A stretch of 64,000 nt of DNA from assembly GCA_017548425.1 (NCBI GenBank), contig JAFZAB010000112.1, positions 1 to 64,000 on the forward strand. The letters are read 5' to 3'. The translations under genes were made by a program, and so were the position numbers. Source of the DNA: Victivallales bacterium. GTDB taxonomy: Bacteria; Verrucomicrobiota; Lentisphaeria; Oligosphaerales; Oligosphaeraceae. Below are positions 51,767 through 60,292 of the stretch, piece by piece (the first letter of the stretch is position 1; each line of letters starts with the position of its first letter). The notes under the pieces were generated by a model that was not told the origin of the DNA, made no database searches, and worked only from the letters and a program-made list of their open reading frames with translations.

Positions 51767-52687
51767 ATGAAACCCACATTGTTGGTATTGGCGGCTGGTC
51801 TGGGCAGCCGTTATGGTCAGGGCATCAAGCAGATGGATCCCGTCGGCCCTGATGGCGAATTCGTGTTGGACTATTCGGTCTATGACGCATGTCGGGCTGG
51901 CTTCGGCAAAGTTGTGTTCATCATCCGTCAGGATTTGGAGGAAGACCTCCGGAAACATTTTGGAACCAATCTCGAAGGACGGATGGATGTCGAATACGTC
52001 GTACAGGACAAGACCGTCCTGCCGGGCGGCGTCACCTGCCCCGCAAAGCGCGAGAAGCCGTGGGGCACTGGCCATGCCATCTGGAGCGCGCGAGACGCCA
52101 TCAACACGCCGTTCGCCGCCATCAACGCAGATGACTACTACGGAACGACTTCCTTCGAACTGATGGCGGAATTCCTGCAGTCAGACAAATGCGGCGACAC
52201 GCAGTTCGGCATGGTTGGTTTCGAACTGAACAGAACGCTTTCCGCGAATGGAACTGTTTCGCGCGGAATTTGTCAAAAGTCCCATGACGGTTATCTTTTA
52301 AGTGTCGTCGAACGGAAGGGCATCGAAGCCGCGGAAGGCGGCGCACGTTGTTTGGGCGATGACGGCAAGACATTCATCTCGCTGACAGGGCGGGAGACGG
52401 TGTCCATGAATTTCTGGGGCTTCACGCCTGCGATTTTCGGCCATCTGGAAAGCCAGTTTGCCGAATTCTGGGCGAAGAGCTCCCATGATCCGAAAGCGGA
52501 ATATTTCATTCCGACAGTTGTCGATACGCTGATTCAGCGCGGCAACGCGACGGTTCGCGTGTTGGAGACGACAGACCATTGGTTTGGAATGACATACGCG
52601 GAAGATCGCGCGATTGTCCGTGAAAAACTGAAGGATCTGACCGCCCTTGGCCTGTATCCGCAACCGCTCTGGCAGGCGAAGAACTGA
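51767..52687 (+). CDS. Sugar nucleotidyltransferase (NTP transferase family)
   Basis: A 306 aa GT-A-fold nucleotidyltransferase. It opens with the activated-sugar signature LLVLAAGLGSRYGQGIKQMD and has AAINADDYYGTTSFELMAEF with the metal-binding Asp pair, plus EKPWGTGHAI. Members transfer UTP, dTTP or another NTP to a sugar-1-phosphate. The exact sugar is not recognisable. It lies 25 bases after eda and 56 bases before a ROK-like gene, suggesting a two-gene activation unit. Confidence 0.85.
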   Translation: MKPTLLVLAAGLGSRYGQGIKQMDPVGPDGEFVLDYSVYDACRAGFGKVVFIIRQDLEEDLRKHFGTNLEGRMDVEYVVQDKTVLPGGVTCPAKREKPWGTGHAIWSARDAINTPFAAINADDYYGTTSFELMAEFLQSDKCGDTQFGMVGFELNRTLSANGTVSRGICQKSHDGYLLSVVERKGIEAAEGGARCLGDDGKTFISLTGRETVSMNFWGFTPAIFGHLESQFAEFWAKSSHDPKAEYFIPTVVDTLIQRGNATVRVLETTDHWFGMTYAEDRAIVREKLKDLTALGLYPQPLWQAKN

Positions 52688-52743
52688 TTTTTTATTTTTA
52701 TTATAATAAATAGGTAAAGATTAACAGCAAAAGGAAAACGACC

Positions 52744-54207
52744 ATGAAAGAACTGTTCAAGCTTGTTGCTCCGAAGACCGTCCCTGTTCTGGATCCGGAT
52801 TTCAGACCGCCAGTTTTAGCGAACCGCGCGTTTTTGGCGGAAGTCGATGCCACGGGCAAGGCGGTTCCGTTTATCATCGCCGTTGAGCGCGATCAGAACC
52901 GTGTTTCCCGTTTCGCGACGCGTGTCTTCCCGATGGACCATCCGCGTGCGGGCGCGAACTATTTCTACGTTGAACGCATCTTGAAATTCTTGCTGTGGCA
53001 GTTCGGCGGCTGGAAAGTGACGATTTTCGGCCCGAAGGAATTGGTCGGCTATCTGGCGTCCTGCTACACCAATACGGGCGTTCGCCGTTTTGATGCGGAA
53101 TTCTGGGGCGACCAGACGTATGAGCATGAGATGCAGATCATCCATGTTGATCGTGAAGCGGATCTGCCGGCTGAGAACGATGGCGCGGGCAGCGCTGTCG
53201 AATTGGATTGGAAAGGTTGGCGCATCGGTTTCGATCTTGGCGCGAGCGACCGCAAGGTGGCCGTCGCGAAAGACGGCAAACTGGCTCTGAAGGCGAATGG
53301 CGAACCCGTTCTCTCCGAAGAATATGTGTGGGATCCGAAGCCCCAGACGAACATCAAATACCACTATGATGAAATCAACTGGGTGCTGAAGGAAGCCGAA
53401 AAGGCCATCAAGGCGATCGACCCGCAGGCGAAGGTCGAAGCCATTGGCGGTAGCTCCGCCGGCGTGTATGTTGACGGACGCGTCCGCGTGGCGTCTCTCT
53501 TCCGTGGCATCACGCCGCGTGAACGTTTCGACGCGGAAGCCGCGCCGATCTTCAAGGAAATCGCGAAGCAGTGGGGCATTCCGCTTCGTCTGGAAAACGA
53601 CGGCGATGTGACGGCTCTGGCTGGTTCCATCTCGTTGGGCGACGGTGCTGTGCTCGGTCTTGCCATGGGCTCCTCCTTGGCCGGCGGTTATGTCGATGAC
53701 AAACGCGCCATCAAAGGATGGATGAACGAACTGGCGTTCGCTCCTGTTGACTACAATCCGCTGGCGGCCACGGATGAATGGTCCCGCGACTTCGGCGTCG
53801 GCGCTAATTACTTCTCGCAGCAGGCGGTCGCCCGTCTGATCGGCCCGGCCGGTCTCGAAGGCGAAATGGCCGGAATCGATGCCGGTGCCTTCCCGCTCCG
53901 TCTGAAACGCGTGCAGGAACTCATGGAGAAGGGCGATGCCCGTGCTCGCAAGATCTACGAGACGATTGGTGTCTATCTTGGTTATACGGTTGCACATTAC
54001 GCGGACTTCTACAAGCCGATCCGCCATGTTGAAGTTCTCGGCCGTGTTGTCACGGGCGAAGGCGGCCAGATCATCCTGTCGATCGCGAAGAAGATTCTGG
54101 CGGATGAGTTCCCCGAACTGAAGGGAATCAACTTCTACGAACCGGACGAACGCGAAAAACGCCATGGCCAGGCAGCCGCCGCGGCCAGCCTGCCATTGAC
54201 GAAATAA
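52744..54207 (+). CDS. ROK-family-like protein with N-terminal extension
   Basis: A 487 aa protein. The C-terminal 330 residues have the ROK/ASKHA kinase pattern: IGFDLGASDRKVAVAKDG (phosphate 1), AIGGSSAGVYVDGRVRV, LENDGDVTALAGSISLG and LGLAMGSSLAGGYVDD (phosphate 2). The Cys-rich zinc motif of classical ROK proteins is missing. The first 150 residues form an extra domain (FIIAVERDQNRVSRF, YFYVERILKFLLWQFGGWKV). It may be a sugar kinase that feeds the nucleotidyltransferase upstream, but this is inferred. Not a regulator: no DNA-binding motif is seen. Confidence 0.78.
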   Translation: MKELFKLVAPKTVPVLDPDFRPPVLANRAFLAEVDATGKAVPFIIAVERDQNRVSRFATRVFPMDHPRAGANYFYVERILKFLLWQFGGWKVTIFGPKELVGYLASCYTNTGVRRFDAEFWGDQTYEHEMQIIHVDREADLPAENDGAGSAVELDWKGWRIGFDLGASDRKVAVAKDGKLALKANGEPVLSEEYVWDPKPQTNIKYHYDEINWVLKEAEKAIKAIDPQAKVEAIGGSSAGVYVDGRVRVASLFRGITPRERFDAEAAPIFKEIAKQWGIPLRLENDGDVTALAGSISLGDGAVLGLAMGSSLAGGYVDDKRAIKGWMNELAFAPVDYNPLAATDEWSRDFGVGANYFSQQAVARLIGPAGLEGEMAGIDAGAFPLRLKRVQELMEKGDARARKIYETIGVYLGYTVAHYADFYKPIRHVEVLGRVVTGEGGQIILSIAKKILADEFPELKGINFYEPDEREKRHGQAAAAASLPLTK

Positions 54208-54232
54208 TCCTTTTATTTCCAGAGGGATAGCT

Positions 54233-55015
54233 ATGACGACGAAAGAACGTGACGAGTATATCGCCTCGCAGTTGAACGCGGGCGTGTCGTTGTCGGACGT
54301 GCAGACGAAACTTGCGCAGGAATACGGCGTGAAGATGACGTATTTCGAATTGCGCATGTTGGCGATGGGACTGGCGGTTGACTGGGAGAAACAGGACAAG
54401 CCGAAGCCCGCCGCCACGCCTGCGCCAGTCGTCGCCGCTCCGCAGGAAGCGGCGGCGGACGACGACGACATGGCCGCCGCCGATGACTTCAACGCGAATG
54501 ACGCGGAGGACACGGAAGCGGAACCGACGGACGATGACGAAGATGAAGACGAAGAGCCTGACGACGAAGAAGCGGCGACGGACGGCGAGACGAAGATCGT
54601 GCTGGACGAGACGCCCCATCCGGGCGCCGCGCTGAGCGGCACCGCCGTCTTCGCCAGCGGCGCTTCCGGCAAGTGGGCCTTGTCCCGCAACGGCCGTCTT
54701 GGCTTCGAACCGGACGAAGGTTCGAAAGAGCCTGATGAGAACGACTGGCAGTTGTTCCAAGCGGAACTCCAGAAGACGCTGCAAGGCGTTGAGGAAGAGG
54801 AGAACACGACGGTTGTGGACGTTGACAAAGTCGTCCGCCCCGGCGTGCAGCTGTCTGGATCCGTCACGTTCGCTTCTGGTGCCAAGGGAACATGGTACAT
54901 CGGACAGCGCGGCCTGGGCGTCGAGCCGGATGAAGGTTCCGCGAAGCCGACGCAGAAGGACGTGATTCTGTTCCAGCGGAAACTGCAGGAAGTTCTGCAG
55001 AAGCAAGGCTATTGA
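54233..55015 (+). CDS. Acidic protein with two novel C-terminal repeats
   Basis: A 260 aa protein with three parts. Residues 1-50 are a helix-rich, HTH-like region (YIASQLNAGVSLSDVQTKLA). Residues about 55-125 form a disordered, strongly acidic linker (DDDEDEDEEPDDEEA). Residues about 126-183 and 200-257 are two copies of one module (PGAALSGTAVFASGASGKW ... FEPDEGS and PGVQLSGSVTFASGAKGTW ... VEPDEGS), each ending in a LFQxxLQxxLQ helix. I recognise no family. No signal peptide or membrane helix, so cytoplasmic. The structured element at 55021 and rpsP follow. Confidence 0.8.
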   Translation: MTTKERDEYIASQLNAGVSLSDVQTKLAQEYGVKMTYFELRMLAMGLAVDWEKQDKPKPAATPAPVVAAPQEAAADDDDMAAADDFNANDAEDTEAEPTDDDEDEDEEPDDEEAATDGETKIVLDETPHPGAALSGTAVFASGASGKWALSRNGRLGFEPDEGSKEPDENDWQLFQAELQKTLQGVEEEENTTVVDVDKVVRPGVQLSGSVTFASGAKGTWYIGQRGLGVEPDEGSAKPTQKDVILFQRKLQEVLQKQGY

Positions 55016-55020
55016 TTGAC

Positions 55021-55104
55021 AGAGCGTTTAATATAGGTATGGAAGAGGATAAAATCTTCCGGCTGATTTGCCTTTACGGCAATCGGAGTTATATTAAACG
55101 CTCT
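55021..55104 (+). promoter_or_regulatory. Three-way-junction RNA or operator upstream of rpsP
   Basis: A perfect 15-bp inverted repeat, AGAGCGTTTAATATA (55021-55035) and TATATTAAACGCTCT (55090-55104), encloses two further hairpins: GGAAGA/TCTTCC (55041-55060) and CTGATTTGCC/GGCAATCGG (55063-55086). TTGACA overlaps its left end (55016-55021), so the same region may be a promoter. The block lies between the acidic-protein gene and rpsP, and no U-tract follows it, which argues against a plain terminator. Confidence 0.6.
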
Positions 55105-55156
55105 TGTTGATTTATAACCAGAAGTCATTTGTGTATTGAATCGTTGAGGAAAAGCA

Positions 55157-55426
55157 ATGTCTGTCAAAATAAGACTACGCAGAACCGGCAAGCTGAACCA
55201 GGCTTGCCATCGTATTGTGGTTTGCGACGGCCGCAGCCCGCGTGACGGCCGTTTCATCGAAGTGATCGGTTACTATGACCCGCGTCATGAAGATGAGAAG
55301 ATCAATCTGGAACGTGTTGACTACTGGATCCCCCGCGGTGCTCAGCCGAGTGACACGGTCAAGAAGATCATCGAACGCGCCCGTACGGGAAAGAAGCTGG
55401 GCAAAGCTGCTGCGGCTGAAGCATAA
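55157..55426 (+). CDS. rpsP: 30S ribosomal protein S16
   Basis: The 89 aa S16 starts [20 protein letters not shown] and has [20 protein letters not shown], the family signature. C-terminal Ala-rich residues extend it slightly. It heads the rpsP-KH-trmD-rplS group. Start ATG 55157; the leader is long and structured. Confidence 0.96.
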   Translation: MSVKIRLRRTGKLNQACHRIVVCDGRSPRDGRFIEVIGYYDPRHEDEKINLERVDYWIPRGAQPSDTVKKIIERARTGKKLGKAAAAEA

Positions 55427-55442
55427 ATCGTAGGGCGGCAAT

Positions 55443-55910
55443 ATGGCGTTTTCATTCTGGAAAAAGATGTTTGGCGACCAAGCCCAGTCTGGGCAGGCCG
55501 GCTCCGCCGCTCCGGCGGCGGGGGCTGCAGTTTCTGCGGAAGAAAAAGTGGAAGCGCCCGTCAAATCTGAAGTGGTCGTGGACGATGTGGACGTGAATGT
55601 CCCTGTCGCCGAAGAGGATACGGCTACTGAAGACACCTTGAAGAAAGGTGTCTTGGACAGCAAGGTCACCAAGGAAGGGCTGGAGGATTTCGTCGCCTAC
55701 GTGTCCCGTTCTTTGGTTGACAATCCTGATGCCGTTCAGGTTTCGACGTTGGAGAAGGATCGTTTGAGCGTGATTCAGATTCGCAGCGAGAAGCGCGACA
55801 TCGGCAAGATTGTCGGCAAGAGCGGCAAGACCATCGCGGCCATTCGGCTGTTGGTGAGCGGAGCCGGCGGACGGATCGGATTGCGCATGACGGTGGAAGT
55901 GCTGGATTGA
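55443..55910 (+). CDS. khpA: KH-domain RNA-binding protein (KhpA-like) with extension
   Basis: A 155 aa protein whose last 75 residues are a KH domain (LEDFVAYVSRSLVDNPDAV, IVGKSGKTIAAIRLLVSG with the GxxG loop GKSG). That part matches KhpA of the rpsP-trmD locus. The first 75 residues are an Ala/Gly-rich then acidic extension absent from the usual 76-80 aa protein. RNA-binding role inferred from the domain. It lies 16 bases after rpsP. Confidence 0.88.
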   Translation: MAFSFWKKMFGDQAQSGQAGSAAPAAGAAVSAEEKVEAPVKSEVVVDDVDVNVPVAEEDTATEDTLKKGVLDSKVTKEGLEDFVAYVSRSLVDNPDAVQVSTLEKDRLSVIQIRSEKRDIGKIVGKSGKTIAAIRLLVSGAGGRIGLRMTVEVLD

Positions 55911-55944
55911 ATCCGGCAAGTCTCGTTAATGACGGGAGATCGTG

Positions 55945-56640
55945 ATGCGGTTTGATATCGTAAGCCTTTTTCCGGAGATATGCGAGGCATCGCTGGGAGA
56001 GTCGATCATCGGTCGTGCGAACCGCGCAGGACTGGTGGAGATTCACTCGGTGGATTTGCGTTCATACGCCCACGACAAACGTGGGACGGTGGATGACACG
56101 CCGTACGGCGGCGGGGCTGGAATGGTCCTGCGGCCGGAGCCATTGTTCGAATGCGTGGAGGACTTGAGGACTCCGGAGGCCCATGTGGTCTTGATGACGC
56201 CGCAAGGCAATCGTTTCACGCAGAAGGACGCGGTGAGGCTGTCGAAACAGACGCATGTGATCATCGTATGCGGGCACTACGAGGGAGTTGACGAACGTGC
56301 CCGGCAGGCGTTGTTTGACGAAGAGTTGTCGTTAGGCGACTTTGTCTTGACGAACGGCGCCATCGCGGCGGCGGTTGTCGTGGATTCGGTTGTTCGGCTT
56401 TTGCCGGGCGTCTTGGGTAGCGACGAGTCGTCGGTTGAAGAGTCTTTTGGTGGCGGCAGCCATTTGCTGGAATACCCGCAATATACGCGGCCGCCGGAAT
56501 ATCGAGGTATGCCAGTTCCGGACGTGCTCCTGTCCGGAGACCATGAACAGATCAAGCGCTGGCGGTTGGAGCAACGCTATGTCCGCACCTCGGGCCGCCG
56601 TCCCGATCTGCTTGGTCAAGGTGAACAGGAATACAGGTGA
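55945..56640 (+). CDS. trmD: tRNA (guanine-N1)-methyltransferase TrmD
   Basis: Makes m1G37 in tRNA to prevent frameshifting. The 231 aa product has the SPOUT trefoil knot ([57 protein letters not shown] and [19 protein letters not shown]). Start ATG 55945 has GGGAG before it; GTG 55942 is an alternative. rimM, often located between khpA and trmD, is absent. The stop overlaps the ribosome-binding site of rplS. Confidence 0.96.
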   Translation: MRFDIVSLFPEICEASLGESIIGRANRAGLVEIHSVDLRSYAHDKRGTVDDTPYGGGAGMVLRPEPLFECVEDLRTPEAHVVLMTPQGNRFTQKDAVRLSKQTHVIIVCGHYEGVDERARQALFDEELSLGDFVLTNGAIAAAVVVDSVVRLLPGVLGSDESSVEESFGGGSHLLEYPQYTRPPEYRGMPVPDVLLSGDHEQIKRWRLEQRYVRTSGRRPDLLGQGEQEYR

Positions 56641-56645
56641 CAGTG

Positions 56646-57023
56646 ATGGAAAACAACGAAGAGAAGAAAACGGGAATGAGTTTGATTGAACAGTTGCGCC
56701 GTGAGAATTTGAAGAAAGACGTTCCGGAATTCTCGGTTGGCGATACGCTGGAAGTCGGCGTGAAGATCATTGAAGGCGGCAAAGAGCGTGTTCAGGCCTT
56801 CCAGGGCGTTGTGATTGCGCGCGACGGCGGTGGCATTGCCGAGACGATTACGTTGCGCCGCGTGTCCCATGGCCAGGGCGTTGAGCGTATTTTCCCGATC
56901 CATTCTCCGCGTATCGCCAGCTTCAAAGTTTTGCGTCAGGGCCGTGTCCGCCGCGCGAAACTGTACTATCTGCGTGATCAGGTCGGCGCCGCCGCGAAGA
57001 TCAAGGAAAAGAGACTGCACTAA
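56646..57023 (+). CDS. rplS: 50S ribosomal protein L19
   Basis: The 125 aa L19 has [47 protein letters not shown] and [21 protein letters not shown]. The start is ATG 56646, preceded by AGGTGA; the GTG at 56637 would overlap trmD. Slightly longer than E. coli L19 (115 aa) through an N-terminal ENNEEKKT stretch. A GGGGAAGGA/TCCTTCCCC hairpin lies at 57053-57080 before rnhB. Confidence 0.96.
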   Translation: MENNEEKKTGMSLIEQLRRENLKKDVPEFSVGDTLEVGVKIIEGGKERVQAFQGVVIARDGGGIAETITLRRVSHGQGVERIFPIHSPRIASFKVLRQGRVRRAKLYYLRDQVGAAAKIKEKRLH

Positions 57024-57089
57024 AAGGCCTTTTGACAATTCAGGCTTTTTCCGGGGAAGGATTAGCATTAGTCCTTCCCCTTCGTGTTT

Positions 57090-57743
57090 ATGGGGAAGAA
57101 GGATTTGTTCAAATTTGAACGGGAGGCGAAAGCCGTTCGTCCGGAACTGGTTATCGCGGGTGTTGACGAAGCGGGGCGTGGCCCTTTGGCGGGGCCTGTC
57201 GTCGCGGCGGCCGTCATTCTGCCGCCTGAAGAAGAGTTTGACCTGCCTGTGAATGATTCGAAGGCGCTCGACGAGGCGTTTCGTGAAGAACTGGGGGAAC
57301 GGTTGCGTTCGGATCCGCGTGTCGTATGGGCCGTTGCGGAGCGTTCCGCCGGAGCAATCGACCGAATCAATATTCTGCGTGCGACGCATGAGGCAATGCG
57401 GGAGGCCGTCATGTCGCTGAAAGTCCATCCGGACATGGCGTTTGTGGATGGCCTGAAAGTGCGTGATTTTCCTGTCGAGGCTCGTTTCATCGTGAAGGGG
57501 GACGCGCAGTCCGCCAGCGTCGCGGCGGCGAGCATCATCGCGAAGACGCATCGTGACCATCTGATGATGGAATTGGACAAAGTCTATCCGGGCTATGGTT
57601 TTGCGCAGCACAAGGGATATGGCACGGCGCAGCATCTGGAGGCCTTGCGCAAGTTGGGGCCGTGTCCTGAACACAGAAAGACATTTGGTCCAGTCGCACG
57701 GATCATCTCACCGCCGCCGGAACAGCTTGAGTTCGACTTGTAG
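57090..57743 (+). CDS. rnhB: Ribonuclease HII
   Basis: Removes ribonucleotides from DNA. The 217 aa product has the catalytic pattern VIAGVDEAGRGPLAGPVVAAAV (Asp, Glu), NDSKALDEAFREEL, MAFVDGLKV and AASIIAKTHRDHLM. ATG 57090 is preferred over GTG 57084; no strong ribosome-binding site is present, and the gap to rplS is 66 bases with the hairpin, so expression may be reduced. pcnB follows after 39 bases. Confidence 0.94.
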   Translation: MGKKDLFKFEREAKAVRPELVIAGVDEAGRGPLAGPVVAAAVILPPEEEFDLPVNDSKALDEAFREELGERLRSDPRVVWAVAERSAGAIDRINILRATHEAMREAVMSLKVHPDMAFVDGLKVRDFPVEARFIVKGDAQSASVAAASIIAKTHRDHLMMELDKVYPGYGFAQHKGYGTAQHLEALRKLGPCPEHRKTFGPVARIISPPPEQLEFDL

Positions 57744-57782
57744 CTGTTGAATATTGGACATCCATGTCGTGATTGTCGAGAA

Positions 57783-58985
57783 ATGATCGGAGTCAAATCG
57801 TTATTGAAAAAAGTGAACCCTTCGGCCATACAGGTCGTCTCGCGTCTGGTTCAGAACGGATACGAGGCGTATCTGGTGGGCGGAGCCGTTCGCGACCTCC
57901 TGTTGGGCTGCGAGCCGAAGGATTATGACATCACGACGGATGCGACACCGGAAGAGGTGCGGGCCATCTTTGGTCGCCGCAACTGCATGGTGATTGGCCG
58001 CCGTTTCCGTTTGGCGCAAGTTCGCGTTGGAGGCGAAGAATTTGAAGTGAGCACGTTCCGCCGCAAACCGACGCAGGAAGAGCGCAAAGGCCGCTATGAA
58101 GACGACGGCATGATGATTTGGAGCGACAACGAATTCGGTACGTTGGAGGACGATGTCCAACGGCGCGATTTCACGGTGAACGCCCTCTACATGGATTTGG
58201 TCGGAACGCGCGGTATCATCGATTATACGGGCGGCATTCAGGATTTGAAGGACGGCATCGTACGGACGGTTGGCGATCCGGAAGAGCGGTTTGAAGAGGA
58301 TCCTGTGCGCATGTTGCGCGCCTTGAAATTGGTCGGCCAGCATGGCTTTAAATTGGAGGATAAGACAGCCGCCGCATTGGAACGGAAGCGCGGCATGATC
58401 ACGCTGTCGTCCGTGGCGCGTCTCTATGAAGAGTTGCTGAAGATTTTCTTCACGGGCAAGTCGCTGCGGATTCTGACAGCATTCCACGAACACCGCTTCC
58501 TCATGCATTTCTGGCCGATGATGGATGAAATTTGGGACACAGCCGATGGCGCGGTCGCGCGACGGTTGTTGAAGTTGCGCGACGAGGCGTTGTCAACAAG
58601 CGACTATTCGCATTCCAAGGCGTTGGCGTTGGCGACGGCCTGCCTGCCCGTCGCGTTGCGCGCCATGTGTCCGGCGGACGGCGATGAAGAGAATGCGGAT
58701 TTGGTTGATCGTGGGCGGATTTGTCTGAACGTCGTGCGCGATTTCTATGGAATGTTCGTCGTTCCACGGCTTTATACGATTCGTGTGAAGGAGATTCTCA
58801 TGCTGATTCCGTTGTTGAGTTCTCCTGAAACGGCGTACAAAGGCTATCACAACCGCGAATACATTTACGGCAAACTGCTGTTGACGTTGCTTGTGAAAGC
58901 GATGGGCTGGAATTCGGAAATCTATGAATCGCTGCCGGATCCGGATACGGCCATGAACATGAAACGCCGTCGCCGCAGGCGGTAA
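57783..58985 (+). CDS. pcnB: Polynucleotide adenylyltransferase / CCA-adding family
   Basis: A 400 aa nucleotidyltransferase. It has the head motif YEAYLVGGAVRDLLLG, the metal-binding KDYDITTDA, VSTFRRKP, RRDFTVNALYMDL and DPVRMLRALKLVGQHGF. The order and length, and a C-terminal Arg-rich end (KRRRRRR), resemble PcnB more than the CCA-adding enzyme, but the two are hard to separate. Start ATG 57783 is preferred; an alternative TTG at 57747 lies just after rnhB. Its gene ends in an AGCTTAA array. Confidence 0.85.
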   Translation: MIGVKSLLKKVNPSAIQVVSRLVQNGYEAYLVGGAVRDLLLGCEPKDYDITTDATPEEVRAIFGRRNCMVIGRRFRLAQVRVGGEEFEVSTFRRKPTQEERKGRYEDDGMMIWSDNEFGTLEDDVQRRDFTVNALYMDLVGTRGIIDYTGGIQDLKDGIVRTVGDPEERFEEDPVRMLRALKLVGQHGFKLEDKTAAALERKRGMITLSSVARLYEELLKIFFTGKSLRILTAFHEHRFLMHFWPMMDEIWDTADGAVARRLLKLRDEALSTSDYSHSKALALATACLPVALRAMCPADGDEENADLVDRGRICLNVVRDFYGMFVVPRLYTIRVKEILMLIPLLSSPETAYKGYHNREYIYGKLLLTLLVKAMGWNSEIYESLPDPDTAMNMKRRRRRR

Positions 58986-58997
58986 GCCGCTTCGCGG

Positions 58998-59078
58998 AGC
59001 TAAAAGCTTAAAGCTGAAAGCTTAAAGCGAATGCAAAATTGCTGAGCTAAAAGCTTAAAGCCTAAAGCTTAAAGCGAA
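58998..59078. repeat. Double AGCTTAA-type array
   Basis: Two similar blocks, each GAGCTAAAAGCTTAAAGC-like and ending in GCGAATGC or GCGAATG, cover the gap between pcnB and the next gene (58998-59030 and 59045-59078). Confidence 0.82.
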
Positions 59079-60184
59079 TGCAGATGGGCGATGAAAATGC
59101 TGTTGTCGCTGCCGTATTCCATGCAGCGGCGGAAATTGAAATGATCTGGTCCGGTCGTCTGCATCCATTCGGCGGCGACGACGATTCCCTCCGTTTCCGA
59201 AAGCTTTGCGCAGCAGAAGTTTCCAAGCCTTGCGCCGCGTGCGGGCACGGCGATTTGCTCTGTGTTTCGAATGACACGAAGCTTCTTCGTATCGATTTCC
59301 GCGATGAAGAGCGGTGCACGATGGCGGAAGATGTGGTCATTGAAGCCTGCGCGGCGTGTGTAAATAAGGTAAAGCTTGCCGCCAAGCGACAGCCAATGCT
59401 GTTGCGTGTTGTAGGTTCCGAGCGGCGTTCCGTCGTCGAACAGCCATTCGATTGGCTCGCTGAAATGGAGGCCGTCCTTTGAAACGGAGATATAGGACGT
59501 TTCATCATGGCGGATGCAAAGATAGAAAGTGCCTTGATGGAGGACGATGGACGGTTCGCCGAAGCCACGTGCTGTGTCAGATTTGAGTAAGTTGCCGTAT
59601 TCAAGCAACTTAAGTTCCGATCCATCAAATGAACAACGCATGACAAAAGCAGCGTCTTTTTTCGTTGGCATTCGAACGGAGGCCGGAATCAGCAACGTGC
59701 CGTCTGGATTTTCATGGATTTGCGAACAGCCTGCGCCGCAGTTGGAGAAGCCATCGGGCATGTCGAGCAGACGATATGGCGTCCATGTGTTGTTTTTTGC
59801 GTCGAATACGCTCCATGATGTATGGCGCGGCCGCAGACCGGGCATGATTTCATCATTTTGGTAGATGACGGTATGTCCCGTGAGGAGAAGCTTTTGGGTG
59901 GCGTTATGGAAGATCGGTGTCGCGTCGCACATGGCGATTTCCGCGCCGTCCTCCCATGGACGGCGTGAGAGAGACGGGCAGGGCGTGATAGGCGACCATT
60001 CGCCTTGTGAATTGCGGATGGTCATTTCCAGACCGAAGAAGATGTCGCTTCCAGAGAGGCGTAGTTTCTGCATGGTCATGACCATGCGTCCATCCGGCAG
60101 TTGCGCGGCGCGGGCATGGACATAGCAATAGCCAGATTCTGGTGAAAAATGCGTGTCAAGTCGTTCTAAATTAATGGAAAGCAT
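59069..60184 (-). CDS. Cytoplasmic sialidase-like propeller protein
   Basis: A 371 aa protein similar to BNR/sialidase-superfamily enzymes without a signal peptide. Features: HARAAQLPDGRMVMTMQKLR, FGEPSIVLHQGTFYLCIRHDE, ISVSKDGLHFSEPIEW and QQHWLSLGGKLYLIYTRRAG, i.e. repeated Asp-box-like strands. Start ATG 60184 is chosen; a longer reading to 60334 would cross the first 32-bp repeat and begins with an unlikely sequence. It is divergent from the PL22-like gene, with the array between them. Substrate unknown. Confidence 0.78.
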   Translation of the reverse strand: MLSINLERLDTHFSPESGYCYVHARAAQLPDGRMVMTMQKLRLSGSDIFFGLEMTIRNSQGEWSPITPCPSLSRRPWEDGAEIAMCDATPIFHNATQKLLLTGHTVIYQNDEIMPGLRPRHTSWSVFDAKNNTWTPYRLLDMPDGFSNCGAGCSQIHENPDGTLLIPASVRMPTKKDAAFVMRCSFDGSELKLLEYGNLLKSDTARGFGEPSIVLHQGTFYLCIRHDETSYISVSKDGLHFSEPIEWLFDDGTPLGTYNTQQHWLSLGGKLYLIYTRRAGFNDHIFRHRAPLFIAEIDTKKLRVIRNTEQIAVPARGARLGNFCCAKLSETEGIVVAAEWMQTTGPDHFNFRRCMEYGSDNSIFIAHLHSL

Positions 60185-60292
60185 GATATTTTCTTTTGGG
60201 TTATGGATATCAGATGGTGTGTTAAATAAGATAGCGTGTTTTTGAGAAAAATGAAAGTTGCTCAATGGAAAAACGCTCAAGGCTAGAAGCCC

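Noticed and set aside
52816-54900. A 694-codon open reading frame on the minus strand across the ROK and acidic-protein genes
   Set aside because: It spans two clear plus-strand genes with good starts and ribosome-binding sites; its sequence is low-complexity Ser/Arg without a domain.
57053-57080. Hairpin between rplS and rnhB as a terminator
   Set aside because: The 9-bp stem is perfect but followed by TTCGTG, not a T-run, so it may only reduce expression of rnhB.
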